From: Streptomyces coacervatus
GTDB lineage: Bacteria > Actinomycetota > Actinomycetes > Streptomycetales > Streptomycetaceae
NCBI RefSeq assembly: GCF_029223485.1
Contig: NZ_JARHTP010000017.1
Span: 1 to 64,000, forward strand
Length of the DNA stretch: 64,000 nt
Direction: 5' to 3'
Shown one piece after another: positions 16,696 through 25,840 of the stretch. The stretch's first letter is position 1; each line of letters begins with the position of its first letter. The notes beneath the pieces were generated by a model. It saw only the letters and a program-made list of their open reading frames with translations, had not been told where the DNA came from and did not search any database. A program made the translations under genes and the position numbers.

Positions 16696-17565
16696 GTGCC
16701 AAAGACGAAAAGGGCGAAGGCCGATAAGTCGGCAGGACCAGCCAAGTCCGCCAAGGGTTCTTCGCAGGCGAAGCCACCGCAGCAGTCGGCAAAGCTGTCG
16801 AAGAAGGCCCGGGAAGCGGACGAGAAGGGCCTCGACTTCGCGCGCGCATGGGTGGAGTTCCCGGATCCGGCGGACGACGAACAGGTCTTCCGCTGCGATC
16901 TGACATGGCTCACCTCTCGCTGGAACTGCATCTTCGGCAGCGGCTGCCAGGGCATCCAGGCGGGCCGCGCGGACGACGGGTGCTGCACGCTGGGCGCCCA
17001 CTTCTCCGACGAGGACGACGAGAAGCGCGTCGCCGGGTATGTGGCAAGGCTCACGCCCGAGATCTGGCAGCACCATGACGAGGGCAGGGAGCACGGCTGG
17101 GTCTCGGAGGACGAGGACGGGGACCGGCAGACCCGCCCGTACAAGGGCTCGTGCATCTTCCAGAACCGGCCCGGGTTCGCGGGCGGCGCGGGCTGCTCGC
17201 TGCACATCCTGGCCCTGAAGGAGGGCCGCGAGCCGCTGGAGACCAAGCCGGACGTGTGCTGGCAGCTGCCGGTGCGGCGGACGTACGACTGGATCGACCG
17301 GCCCGACGACACCCGTGTGCTGCAGGTGTCGATCGGTGAGTACGACCGCCGGGGCTGGGGCCCGGGCGGCCACGACCTGCACTGGTGGTGCACATCGGCG
17401 ACCTCGGCGCACGGCGCGGGCGACCCGGTGTATGTGTCCTACCGGCCGGAGCTGACCGAGCTGATGGGCAAGGCCGGCTACGACCGCCTCGTCGAGCTGT
17501 GCGAGCAGCGCCTGGCCTCGCAGCTGCCGCTGCTGGCCCCGCATCCGGCGGACCCGGTCGGCTGA
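16696..17565 (+). CDS. Conserved cysteine-rich protein, possible metal-binding
   Basis: A 289-aa soluble protein with a basic Lys/Ala-rich N-terminus (about 40 residues) and a conserved body with ten Cys: RCDLTW, NCIFGSGCQ, DGCCTLG, GSCIF, AGCSLH, DVCWQ, WWCTS and ELCEQ. The spacing recalls Fe/Zn-chelating cysteine clusters of the YkgJ type, but I cannot assign it firmly. GTG 16696 follows TACGCT (16684-16689) by six bases, so it is probably leaderless; an upstream ATG at 16666 is less likely. Function unknown. Confidence 0.75.
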   Translation: MPKTKRAKADKSAGPAKSAKGSSQAKPPQQSAKLSKKAREADEKGLDFARAWVEFPDPADDEQVFRCDLTWLTSRWNCIFGSGCQGIQAGRADDGCCTLGAHFSDEDDEKRVAGYVARLTPEIWQHHDEGREHGWVSEDEDGDRQTRPYKGSCIFQNRPGFAGGAGCSLHILALKEGREPLETKPDVCWQLPVRRTYDWIDRPDDTRVLQVSIGEYDRRGWGPGGHDLHWWCTSATSAHGAGDPVYVSYRPELTELMGKAGYDRLVELCEQRLASQLPLLAPHPADPVG

Positions 17566-17602
17566 GCAAGAGCTCCGCCGGAAGGGCGGTGACGAACCGC
17601 GG

Positions 17603-17690
17603 ACCGGTGGGGGCTGGTCGCGCCCACGCGGCGGAGCCGCATATCGATACAGCCCCGCGCCCCCTGCGGGGCTCGGTGCCGCACCTGACT
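17603..17690. repeat. Streptomyces dispersed repeat, GCGCGGGGAAC family (third copy)
   Basis: Contains GGGGGCTGGTCGCGC, the inverse of the GCGCGACCAGCCCCC part of the 8731-8790 copy, followed by GCGGCGGAGCCGC and a CCCCGCGCCCCCTGCGGGG hairpin. It is interrupted relative to the other copies. It lies between convergent genes and may terminate one or both. Confidence 0.6.
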
Positions 17691-17724
17691 TCGCCGAGGC
17701 CGCTGAGCTCGCCGGCGGCTGCGC

Positions 17725-19422
17725 TCACGACGCCGTAGGGCTCGGGTCTCCGCTGTCCGTGGGCGGCGGTGTCGAGCCCCTCGGGTCGGACGGGGCGGAG
17801 TCGGTGGGTGTGGGCGCCGGGGACGAGGGCGGGGTGCTCGGGGTGGGGTCCGAGGCGGTCGGGGTCGGTTCCGGGGCGGACGAGGGCGGCGGGGTGTCCG
17901 GGCTGCTCGGACCGGGGGCGGTCGGGCTGGGCGCGGTGCCGTAGCCCTCGATGGAGACGACGGCGCCCGTCGGTGAGACCGCCACCCGTGCGCTCCAGGA
18001 GCCGGACGGCTCGCGCAGATGGTCGACGTACACCTTGATCGTCAACGATTCGCCGGGCCTGAGCGTTCCCGACGACTGGCTCAGGTAGAGCCAGGAGGTT
18101 CCCGTGGACGCGGACCAGCGCACCGGTGCGGGTCCGGCGGCGGTGAGGGTGACGAGCGTGGTGTCGCCGCTGTTGCCGGCCGACACTTCGAGGTGACCGG
18201 CGCCCTTTCCGCGGATGCCGGTGACGCTGATGACCTCCACGGAGATATCGGGGTTGTGTCCCTTGCCGAAGGGGCCGCCGGGCCTGGTGCTGGCGTTGCC
18301 GGCGTTCTCGTAGCCGCCGCCCGACGCCTCGGCGCCCAGGCTGACCGGGCCGGGTGCCTCGCCGGCGGTGGCGGAGGTCCCGTCCGCGCCCTCGGGTGCG
18401 CCCCGGTGGGCGGCCCACAGGGCGAGCATGGGGGCCGCCACGACGGTGGCGACGACCGTCGTCGTGACGGCACGCGCGCGTAGGCGGTCGCGGCGGGCGG
18501 CGCGGTCCTTGGGGTCCATCGGGAAGCCGCGCCGGTCGAACCGGGGAACGGCGGCGCCACGCGCGCGTGGCTGATGGGCGGCCGCCATGTGCAGGGCCGC
18601 GCGGGGAGCCTCCAAAACCGGCAGCTCGGCGGGGGTGACCATCGCGCCGGGCCAGCGGCCGGGGATCGCGCGCTCGGCGCTGCGGCGGCAGCGCGGACAG
18701 TCGTCGACGTGCCGGACGAGCTCCTTGCGCAGGGCCGAGCTCAGCACCAGCTGGTTGTCCCCGGTGAGCCGGGCGACGCTCGGGCAGCCGCCGGTCTCGA
18801 CGACGGCGAGGGCCGCGCGCGTGCGCTCTACCTCGCAGGCGGCGGAGGCCAGCAGTTCGCGGGCGGTGGCGAGGTCCAGGCCCAGCACCGCGGCGACCTC
18901 ATGGGCGGCGAGGTGGTGACGCACGGCGAGTTCGAGCGCCTCACGCTGCTCGGGGGTGGTGCCCGCGGCCTCCGGCCAGGCGAGCAGGGCGAGTTCGCGG
19001 CGGCGCTGCTGCTGGGCCTCGTCGGTGTCGGGAGGGTTGGTGGGGCCGGTGCGGTCGGAGGGGCTCTGTCTGTCGGCACTCTTCCGGCCCGCCGCGTGCG
19101 TGCCCTGACGTTTCTGCTTGGTCTCGGCCAGCTTGCGCAGACAGGCCCAGCGGGCCAGCGCATACAGCCAGGCCCGGCGGTCGCCCGGCGCCTCCGGACC
19201 GCGGCGCTTCTCGGCGAGTGCGAGTGCTTCGCCCAGGGCCGCGGTCGCCGCTTCGTGGTCGCACAGCACGGACAGGCAGTAGGTGAACAGCCCGTCCAGA
19301 TAGGGCTCGTAGCGCGCGGGCGGCCGCTGCGCCAGCGTGCGCGCAGCGGCACGGTCACGTGCCTCCCGGCGCGCCTGGTCTGCGCCGGTGATGCGGGGCG
19401 AGGTCTCCGGGCTGCTGCTCAT
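17725..19422 (-). CDS. Membrane-anchored sigma-factor-like protein with BACON-like C-terminal domain
   Basis: A 565-aa mosaic protein. Residues about 30-215 look like an ECF sigma factor: a degenerate region 2 (YEPYLDGLFTYCLSVL, AWLYALARWACLRKLAE) and a region-4-like helix-turn-helix (TPEQREALELAVRHHL, VAAVLGLDLATARELLA). A zinc-finger-like RHVDDCPRCRRSAER follows at about 240, as in anti-sigma factors. A membrane segment at about 325-345 leads to an extracellular part with a BACON-like fold (WLYLSQSSGTLRPGESLTI) and a Pro/Ser/Thr-rich tail. It may be a membrane-tethered regulator. The domain order is visible; function is inferred. Confidence 0.75.
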   Translation of the reverse strand: MSSSPETSPRITGADQARREARDRAAARTLAQRPPARYEPYLDGLFTYCLSVLCDHEAATAALGEALALAEKRRGPEAPGDRRAWLYALARWACLRKLAETKQKRQGTHAAGRKSADRQSPSDRTGPTNPPDTDEAQQQRRRELALLAWPEAAGTTPEQREALELAVRHHLAAHEVAAVLGLDLATARELLASAACEVERTRAALAVVETGGCPSVARLTGDNQLVLSSALRKELVRHVDDCPRCRRSAERAIPGRWPGAMVTPAELPVLEAPRAALHMAAAHQPRARGAAVPRFDRRGFPMDPKDRAARRDRLRARAVTTTVVATVVAAPMLALWAAHRGAPEGADGTSATAGEAPGPVSLGAEASGGGYENAGNASTRPGGPFGKGHNPDISVEVISVTGIRGKGAGHLEVSAGNSGDTTLVTLTAAGPAPVRWSASTGTSWLYLSQSSGTLRPGESLTIKVYVDHLREPSGSWSARVAVSPTGAVVSIEGYGTAPSPTAPGPSSPDTPPPSSAPEPTPTASDPTPSTPPSSPAPTPTDSAPSDPRGSTPPPTDSGDPSPTAS

Positions 19423-19571
19423 CCGTGGACCGTAGGCGGCTCGTGATGAACCCTTCTTCCCCCTTGAGCACTTTTAATCCATACGGGTGAAACGATCCCT
19501 CAATCGGGTACAGGAACCGCCTGTTCCGTGGCTGGTTACCGACTGCGGTGGCCGGTTCTCGGAGTGTCGGA

Positions 19572-20035
19572 TCATGTGCTCGGGCGACGTGCGGCGGGCA
19601 GGGGGGACTCGGGGTCGTCGTAGAGGAGGGAGAGGCGGTGGTCTCGGCCGCGGGCGCGCAACTGCCAGAGTTCATGCGGGAGTTCGGTGAGGGAGCCGAG
19701 GCCTGAGAGGAAGGCCTGGACCTCCTCCCGCAGGCGCAGGCATTCGGGCCCGCACTGCTGCGGATGCGGGCCGGCAGTCCACAGGACCGCATCCGCGCGC
19801 AGCCGCTCGTCGAACGACGGCTTCAGGGCGGCGGACAGGTCGGGGATTCCGACCGCCGGGCCGTCCCCGACCAAGGACTCCCAGCCGGAGCCCCTGGACG
19901 CGTGCAGGGCCCAGAGGACGGAGGCGGAACGGAACGGCGCGGTGGCCCCCGTCAGGAGGAGGCGGGGCCGTCGCGGGTCGGGCGCCGGTGAATGCGCTGG
20001 GCACGGTCGCGGGCTCGTTCGGCGCTCTTTTCGTC
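19572..20035 (-). pseudogene. Probable frameshifted remnant of a hypothetical gene
   Basis: Minus-strand coding-like sequence runs in one frame from about 20000 to 19572: PFRSASVLWALHASRGSGW, then SLVGDGPAVGIPDLSAAL, CGPECLRLREEVQAFLSGLG and ELWQLRARGRDHRLSLLYDD. A likely N-terminal part (DEKSAERARDRAQRIHRRPT) is in another frame at about 20033-19970 and ends at a TGA. The only ATG in the long frame is at 19874, inside the conserved-looking part. I read it as a gene broken by a frameshift (or a sequencing error). Family unknown. If intact from 19874 it would encode 100 aa. Confidence 0.45.
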
Positions 20036-20164
20036 CCCCGGCGCCGGCGTAGGTTTCGGCGGCGGCCCACGTGCTGGGTGCATCGCAGCCCGGCCCGGTC
20101 TCCCGCGCCCCACTCCGCGCCGCCGTAACCGGGGGATGCGCCCCCAGCGCCCCCTAAGGACGCC

Positions 20165-20420
20165 TGCACGCGTGCGTGGCTGCTGATTCCGATGCCGGGA
20201 CCCTCCTGCGGCAGCCCCTGCACCCGGATCGGGACGCCGCGGTACTCCGCGATGATCCAGGAAGAGCGCATCGAGTCGACGGGTGACCTCCGGGGGCCCG
20301 GTCCCGGTCCGGGTCGACGTCGATGGCGGACTCGTACCCGGTCAGCCCGGTGTCGACGAGACCGCCGTACAGCTCTCGCGCCAACCTGATCCGGTCGTCC
20401 TCCGACAACGGCCCACCCTC
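20165..20420 (-). pseudogene. Probable degenerate gene fragment
   Basis: On the minus strand one frame reads LSEDDRIRLARELYGGLVD then TGLTGYESAIDVDPDRDRAP from about 20409. Coding-like sequence then continues in a different frame as MRSSWIIAEYRGVPIRVQGL and PQEGPGIGISSHARVQAS (ATG at 20271). The two parts look like one protein with a frame change near 20290. There is no good ribosome site for either. The surrounding 19423-20619 stretch otherwise contains no intact gene. Function unknown. Confidence 0.4.
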
Positions 20421-20619
20421 CTGCCACCGCGGTGCGGCCCCTCCACGACGGGTCCTGTGATGGCGTTCGGCAGTCGCGATTCCACGAAGATCGACCATCG
20501 CGAGTAGGCGCATTGCGGCAACTCCACGCGCTCTCCACGAGCTTCCGCGCCCCTGGGGCCGGTCCGGCGGATCAGCTCGGCGTCGGGCGTTGTCAGTGGG
20601 CTCGGTTACGGTTCTCGAC

Positions 20620-22029
20620 ATGGCTGCCCGTACCAAGTCCACCAAGGACCGCCCGTCCTACCGCTGCACGGAGTGCGGCTGGCAGACGGTCAAGTGGCTC
20701 GGCCGCTGCGCCGAGTGCCAGGCGTGGGGCACGATCGAGGAGTACGGCGCGCCCGCGGTCCGTACGACGACACCGGGGCGCGTCACCACCTCCGCGGTGC
20801 CCATCGGCCAGGTCGACGGCCGCCAGGCCACCGCGCGCACCACCGGCGTGCCCGAGCTGGACCGGGTGCTCGGCGGCGGGCTCGTGCCCGGCGCGGTGGT
20901 GCTGGTGGCGGGCGAGCCCGGCGTCGGCAAGTCGACGCTGCTGCTGGACGTGGCGGCGAAGTCGGCGAGCGACGAGCACCGCACGCTGTACATCACGGGC
21001 GAGGAGTCGGCCAGCCAGGTGCGGCTGCGCGCCGACCGCATCAAGGCCATCCACGACCACCTGTACCTCGCCGCGGAGACCGATCTGGCCGCCGTGCTCG
21101 GCCACTTGGACGCGGTGAAGCCCTCGCTCCTCATCCTGGACTCCGTGCAGACCGTGGCCTCCCCGGAGATCGACGGCGCCCCAGGCGGCATGGCCCAGGT
21201 GCGCGAGGTGGCCGGCGCGCTCATCCGCGCCTCCAAGGAGCGCGGGATGTCCACTCTCCTTGTGGGCCATGTCACCAAGGACGGAGCCATCGCCGGCCCC
21301 CGCCTGCTCGAACACCTCGTGGACGTCGTCCTCAGCTTCGAGGGCGACCGGCACGCGCGCCTGCGTCTCGTCCGGGGCGTCAAGAACCGCTACGGCACGA
21401 CGGACGAGGTCGGCTGCTTCGAACTGCACGACGAGGGCATCACGGGCCTCGCCGACCCGAGCGGACTTTTCCTGACCAGACGTGACGAACCGGTCCCCGG
21501 CACCTGTCTGACGGTCACCCTGGAGGGCCGCCGCCCCCTGGTCGCCGAAGTCCAGGCGCTCACCGTCGACTCGCAGATCCCCTCCCCGCGCCGTACGACC
21601 TCGGGCCTGGAGACCTCCCGCGTCTCGATGATGCTCGCCGTCCTGGAGCAGCGCGGCCGGATCAGCGCACTCGGCAAGCGCGACATCTACTCCGCGACGG
21701 TCGGCGGAGTGAAGCTCTCCGAGCCCGCCGCCGACCTCGCCGTCGCCCTCGCGCTGGCATCGGCGGCGAGCGACACCCCGCTGCCCAAGAACCTGGTCGC
21801 GATCGGCGAAGTCGGCCTCGCGGGCGAGGTCAGACGGGTCACGGGCGTCCAGCGCCGGCTCGCCGAAGCACACCGCCTGGGCTTCACCCATGCGCTCGTT
21901 CCGGGCGACCCCGGCAAGATCCCTTCCGGCATGAAGGTCCTGGAAGTCGCCGACATAGGGGACGCTCTGAGAGTCCTTCCGCGCTCCCGTCGCCGAGAGG
22001 CCCCGCGGGACGAGGAGGACCGCCGGTAG
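20620..22029 (+). CDS. radA: DNA repair protein RadA (Sms)
   Basis: A 469-aa RecA-like ATPase that helps process recombination intermediates. It has the N-terminal zinc finger YRCTECGWQTVKWLGRCAEC (residues 11-30), Walker A AGEPGVGKSTL, the RadA-specific KNRYGTTDEVG (the KNRFG motif) and a C-terminal Lon-like domain (GEVGLAGEVRRV). ATG 20620 lies seven bases after TACGGT (20607-20612), suggesting a leaderless transcript. disA follows 81 bp downstream, a pairing common in Firmicutes and Actinobacteria. Confidence 0.95.
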   Translation: MAARTKSTKDRPSYRCTECGWQTVKWLGRCAECQAWGTIEEYGAPAVRTTTPGRVTTSAVPIGQVDGRQATARTTGVPELDRVLGGGLVPGAVVLVAGEPGVGKSTLLLDVAAKSASDEHRTLYITGEESASQVRLRADRIKAIHDHLYLAAETDLAAVLGHLDAVKPSLLILDSVQTVASPEIDGAPGGMAQVREVAGALIRASKERGMSTLLVGHVTKDGAIAGPRLLEHLVDVVLSFEGDRHARLRLVRGVKNRYGTTDEVGCFELHDEGITGLADPSGLFLTRRDEPVPGTCLTVTLEGRRPLVAEVQALTVDSQIPSPRRTTSGLETSRVSMMLAVLEQRGRISALGKRDIYSATVGGVKLSEPAADLAVALALASAASDTPLPKNLVAIGEVGLAGEVRRVTGVQRRLAEAHRLGFTHALVPGDPGKIPSGMKVLEVADIGDALRVLPRSRRREAPRDEEDRR

Positions 22030-22110
22030 ACTTTGCCCTGGTCTCGCCCATCCGTGCGATCAGAATGTGCGACACGGGGGCGCCCCAGAACCTGCGACCG
22101 GAGGAGTGCA

Positions 22111-23235
22111 GTGGCAGCCAACGACCGGGCGGCAGCTCCCGGAAAGTCCGGTGGGAGCTCCGGTGCCGATGGCCTGATGCGCGCCTCACTGAGCGCCGTG
22201 GCTCCCGGCACGGGCCTGCGCGACGGGCTTGAACGGGTACTCCGCGGCAACACCGGCGGTCTCATCGTGCTCGGCTTCGACAAGACCGTCGAAACCATGT
22301 CCACCGGCGGTTTCGTACTGGACGTCGAGTTCACGGCCACGCGCCTGCGCGAGCTGTGCAAGCTCGACGGCGGCATCGTGCTCTCCTCCGACCTGTCGAA
22401 GATCCTGCGGGCGGGTGTGCAGTTCGTGCCCGACGCGACGATCCCGACCGAGGAGACGGGCACCCGGCACCGCACGGCGGACCGGATCTCCAAGCAGGTC
22501 AACTTCCCGGTCGTCTCCGTCTCCCAGTCGATGCGCCTCATCGCCCTGTACGTCGACGGTCAGCGCCGCGTCCTGGAGGACTCCGCGGCGATCCTGTCCC
22601 GCGCCAACCAGGCCCTCGCGACCCTGGAGCGCTACAAGCTGCGCCTGGACGAAGTCGCGGGCACCCTGTCGGCGCTGGAGATCGAGGACCTGGTGACGGT
22701 CCGGGACGTGTCGGCGGTGGCCCAGCGCCTGGAGATGGTGCGCCGCATCGCCACCGAAATCGCCGAATACGTGGTCGAACTGGGCACCGACGGGCGTCTC
22801 CTCGCCCTCCAGCTCGACGAGTTGATCGCCGGCGTGGAACCCGAGCGCGAGCTGGTGGTCCGGGACTACGTGCCCGAGCCCACGGCCAAGCGCTCCCGTA
22901 CGGTCGACGAGGCCCTCTACGAGCTGGACGCCCTCACCCACGCCGAGCTTCTCGAACTGCCCACGGTGGCAAGGGCGTTGGGCTACACGGGCTCTCCGGA
23001 GGCACTCGACTCGGCGGTCTCGCCCCGCGGCTTCCGCCTGCTGGCCAAGGTGCCGCGCCTCCCGGGCGCGATCATCGACCGTCTCGTGGAGCACTTCGGG
23101 GGCCTCCAGAAGCTGCTCGCGGCGAGCGTCGACGACCTGCAGACCGTCGACGGCGTCGGCGAGGCCCGAGCCCGAAGCGTTCGGGAAGGTCTGTCGCGGC
23201 TGGCCGAGTCCTCCATTCTGGAGCGGTACGTCTGA
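22111..23235 (+). CDS. disA: DNA integrity scanning diadenylate cyclase DisA
   Basis: A 374-aa enzyme that makes c-di-AMP from two ATP and scans DNA for branched structures. The N-terminal DAC domain includes LDGGIVLSSD, where many homologues have DGA, and the RHR motif in ETGTRHRTADRIS. A helical spine and a C-terminal HhH region (VDDLQTVDGVGEARARSVREG, in part) follow. GTG start with GGAGGAG at 22100-22106. In Streptomyces c-di-AMP affects growth, sporulation and osmotic balance. It probably follows radA in one transcript or from its own promoter in the gap. Confidence 0.95.
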   Translation: MAANDRAAAPGKSGGSSGADGLMRASLSAVAPGTGLRDGLERVLRGNTGGLIVLGFDKTVETMSTGGFVLDVEFTATRLRELCKLDGGIVLSSDLSKILRAGVQFVPDATIPTEETGTRHRTADRISKQVNFPVVSVSQSMRLIALYVDGQRRVLEDSAAILSRANQALATLERYKLRLDEVAGTLSALEIEDLVTVRDVSAVAQRLEMVRRIATEIAEYVVELGTDGRLLALQLDELIAGVEPERELVVRDYVPEPTAKRSRTVDEALYELDALTHAELLELPTVARALGYTGSPEALDSAVSPRGFRLLAKVPRLPGAIIDRLVEHFGGLQKLLAASVDDLQTVDGVGEARARSVREGLSRLAESSILERYV

Positions 23236-23248
23236 GTTCCTGGCCCGA

Positions 23249-23266
23249 TGCCCCAACGTCGGGGCA
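23249..23266 (+). terminator. Putative terminator after disA
   Basis: TGCCCC AACGTC GGGGCA forms a 6-bp hairpin 13 bases after the disA stop. Short, but well placed. The 23267-23372 gap also holds an inverted repeat GTTCGA (23337-23342) / TCGAAC (23351-23356) just before the lectin gene. Confidence 0.5.
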
Positions 23267-23372
23267 CTTCCCCCCGGTTGACCCAAATACCGTTGCGTGG
23301 AGTGATCATGCGGGGTAGCTTGACGCCGACCATTTCGTTCGATTCTCAATTCGAACTCTGAGGGGGAACTCC

Positions 23373-23822
23373 ATGAAGAAGCGCCTCATAGGAACGTTCG
23401 CCGCGGCGGCGGTTCTCGCCCCAGCGTTGACCCTTGCGGGCTCAGGGCCGGCATTCGCCGCCGGCAACCCGGTCACCTGGAACAACAACTGGACCGGCGA
23501 CAACCTGGCGTACGTCAACTCCCGCGTCCGTCTGGTTTCCGGCAGTGGCTACTCCACACACTGGACCGAGTACAGGCAGTCCGACGGCACCTACTTGATG
23601 AAGTTCGGCAACGGGAAGTGCCTCGACAGCAACAGCGACGGTGACGTGTACCTTCTCGACTGCAACGGTGGCGACTACCAGAAGTGGTACGAGATCCACG
23701 AGTCCGCCGGCTGGGTCCTTAAGGACAAGGCCACCGGGCTCGTTCTCGACACGGGGGGCACCGGAGTGGTCTACACCGACAGGCGAGGCGCCTCCACCAA
23801 CGCGGCCCAGCACTGGAGCTGA
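23373..23822 (+). CDS. Secreted ricin-type lectin-like protein
   Basis: A 149-aa exported protein. The signal peptide is clear: MKKRLIG, a hydrophobic core, then an Ala-x-Ala site near residue 29 (GPAFAAG). The mature part resembles one or two repeats of a beta-trefoil carbohydrate-binding domain, with QxW-like ends (YQKWYEI and AAQHWS) and GKCLDSNSDGDVYLLDCNGG. It would bind sugars outside the cell. GGGGGAAC about five bases before the ATG is the ribosome site. Monocistronic, with a strong terminator. Confidence 0.75.
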   Translation: MKKRLIGTFAAAAVLAPALTLAGSGPAFAAGNPVTWNNNWTGDNLAYVNSRVRLVSGSGYSTHWTEYRQSDGTYLMKFGNGKCLDSNSDGDVYLLDCNGGDYQKWYEIHESAGWVLKDKATGLVLDTGGTGVVYTDRRGASTNAAQHWS

Positions 23823-23847
23823 ACCTCAGTTCACACCACAGTGAAGA

Positions 23848-23880
23848 GACACCCCCGGCCTCGTCGAGACCGGGGGTGTC
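23848..23880. terminator. Bidirectional terminator between lectin and convergent gene
   Basis: GACACCCCCGG (23848-23858), an 11-base loop, and CCGGGGGTGTC (23870-23880), followed by CCCTTTCCC: an 11-bp perfect stem between convergent genes. Confidence 0.8.
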
Positions 23881-23920
23881 CCCTTTCCCGACCGTCCTGG
23901 ACAGCCCGCAGAGGCCCTGC

Positions 23921-24733
23921 TCAGTCGGCCGACAGCACGAAAGACACCTGCACCTTCCCGAACCCGGGCGCCGCCGCCTCCACCAGATACGTGCCGGCCC
24001 CGGCAGACCCCGCCGCAGGCGTCGCGCACTCGGGAGCGCTCGGCTTCCGGTCCCACTTCACGGAGTAGGTGATACTGCTGCGGTTGGGCACCCGGAACAC
24101 CAGGTTCCCGGAGCCCTGGGGGCAGTCCGCGGAGGACCAGTAGTTGCTGTGGCTGCCCGCCTGGGTGATCGTCAACACCGCGCTCTTCGGCCCGAGATCG
24201 ATCTTGCAGTCGAAGCCCGAGGTGTTCGCGGCGGTCAGCAGCAGCGTGGGCGTCTGACCGGGCGAGTACGTGTTGCGCAGGCTGCGCACGGACAATTTCA
24301 CGGAGCTCGTCGTGCAGTTGGGGATCGAGGAACTCGCCGGAATCGCGTCGCCCCGGCCGACCCCGATGCCGGAACCGGCACCGCCCGTACCGCCGCCGGC
24401 CGCCCCTTCGGAGCCCCCGGTCCCGGAGTCCGAGCCGGATCCTGACCCCGAACTGCCTCCGGAATCCGACCCGCTGGAGCCCCCGCCGCCCGACTCGTCA
24501 CGACCGCCCGGCGCTTGGCTGATCGCGGGACCCGAACTCGACGGCCCCGCAGTGATCGTGGGCGCGGGAGTGTTGCCGTTCGCCCCGTCGTCCTTCTTGG
24601 CGCCGCCACCGCCCGACAGGACGATCCACATGGTCAGCAGCGCCAACAGGGCGACCACAGACACGAGTACGGCCCTCCGTCGCCAGTAGATGGTGGAGGG
24701 GAGCGGCCCGACAGGATTGCGCAGAGATCCCAC
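23921..24733 (-). CDS. Membrane-anchored protein with Gly/Ser-rich linker
   Basis: A 270-aa protein. A short cytoplasmic N-terminus and one membrane segment (AVLVSVVALLALLTMWIVL, about residues 21-39) precede a long Gly/Ser-rich linker. The extracellular domain (about 140-270) has four Cys (PNCTT, FDCKI, ADCPQ, PECAT) and an Ig-like or DUF4232-like feel. GTG 24733 follows TACAGT (24746-24741) by seven bases, so it is probably leaderless. Function unknown; it is divergent from mutY. Confidence 0.75.
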   Translation of the reverse strand: MGSLRNPVGPLPSTIYWRRRAVLVSVVALLALLTMWIVLSGGGGAKKDDGANGNTPAPTITAGPSSSGPAISQAPGGRDESGGGGSSGSDSGGSSGSGSGSDSGTGGSEGAAGGGTGGAGSGIGVGRGDAIPASSSIPNCTTSSVKLSVRSLRNTYSPGQTPTLLLTAANTSGFDCKIDLGPKSAVLTITQAGSHSNYWSSADCPQGSGNLVFRVPNRSSITYSVKWDRKPSAPECATPAAGSAGAGTYLVEAAAPGFGKVQVSFVLSAD

Positions 24734-24883
24734 GGCGCAAACTGTACGAGAGATCGGCGCCTCAGCAGGCCCCACCCGCCGCCGGTTCGTCAACTTTTCC
24801 GGATCATCATCCCGGTCCGCACGACGCACCGCGCACGGGACGGCGGCCCAACCGACCGGGGCCATGGCAGGATCGGAAATGCC

Positions 24884-25840
24884 ATGACTGCTCCCACGAA
24901 GCCCCCGCACAGCAGCCCCGCCGACGGCCCGGCCGACGCGCTCGCTGGTTCCCCTCCCGGTGAGGGCCACGTAACCCTCCATGCCTCCGTCATCGACTGG
25001 TTCGACGAGAACGCCCGCGACCTGCCGTGGCGGCTCCCGGAAGCCGGCCCCTGGGGTGTGATGGTCAGCGAGTTCATGCTGCAGCAGACGCCGGTCAACC
25101 GCGTGCTGCCCGTCTACGAACAGTGGCTGGCCCGCTGGCCGCGCCCCGCCGACCTGGCCCGGGAGGCGCCCGGCGAGGCGGTCCGCGCCTGGGGCCGGCT
25201 CGGCTACCCGCGCCGCGCCCTGAGGCTGCACGGCGCCGCCGTCGCCATAACGGAACGGCACGGCGGGGACGTACCCACCGACCACGCCCAGCTCCTCGCG
25301 CTGCCCGGCATCGGCGAGTACACGGCCGCGGCCGTCGCCTCCTTCGCGTACGGGCAGCGGCACGCCGTGCTCGACACCAACGTCCGCCGGGTCTTCGCGC
25401 GCGCCGTCAGCGGCGTCCAGTACCCGCCGAACGCCACGACCGCCGCCGAACGCAAGCTCGCCCGCACCCTGTTGCCCGAGGACGAGCAGACCGCCGCGCG
25501 GTGGGCGGCCGCCTCCATGGAGCTCGGCGCGCTCGTCTGCACGGCCAAGAACGAGACCTGCCACCGCTGTCCCATCGCCGCGCAGTGCGCCTGGCGGCTC
25601 GCGGGCAAGCCCGAGCACAACGGGCCGCCGCGGCGCGGGCAGACGTACGCGGGCACGGACCGGCAGGTGCGCGGAAAGCTGCTCGCCGTGCTGCGCGAGG
25701 CCCACGCGCCCGTGCCGCAGGCCGCTCTCGACCGGGTGTGGCACGAGCCGGTGCAGCGCGCGCGGGCGCTCGACGGGCTCGTCGCGGACGGTCTCGTGGA
25801 GCCGCTGTCCGGTGGTTTGTATCGGCTGCCGTTGACGTAA
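24884..25840 (+). CDS. mutY: A/G-specific adenine glycosylase
   Basis: A 318-aa base-excision enzyme removing adenine mispaired with 8-oxoguanine. Present are the catalytic Glu in VSEFMLQQTPVNRV, the helix-hairpin-helix LPGIGEYTAAAVASF, the catalytic Asp in VLDTNVRRV and the 4Fe-4S cysteines in CTAKNETCHRCPIAAQC. The C-terminal Nudix-like recognition domain of long MutY proteins is reduced here, as in other actinobacterial forms. The start lies after a short non-conserved N-terminus; a better ribosome site is not seen. Confidence 0.92.
   Translation: MTAPTKPPHSSPADGPADALAGSPPGEGHVTLHASVIDWFDENARDLPWRLPEAGPWGVMVSEFMLQQTPVNRVLPVYEQWLARWPRPADLAREAPGEAVRAWGRLGYPRRALRLHGAAVAITERHGGDVPTDHAQLLALPGIGEYTAAAVASFAYGQRHAVLDTNVRRVFARAVSGVQYPPNATTAAERKLARTLLPEDEQTAARWAAASMELGALVCTAKNETCHRCPIAAQCAWRLAGKPEHNGPPRRGQTYAGTDRQVRGKLLAVLREAHAPVPQAALDRVWHEPVQRARALDGLVADGLVEPLSGGLYRLPLT

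Noticed and set aside
22111..23235. DGG in place of DGA in the DisA active site as a possible inactive enzyme
   Set aside because: As I recall, other Streptomyces DisA proteins have the same LDGGIVL, and the RHR motif is intact, so I treat it as normal for the genus.
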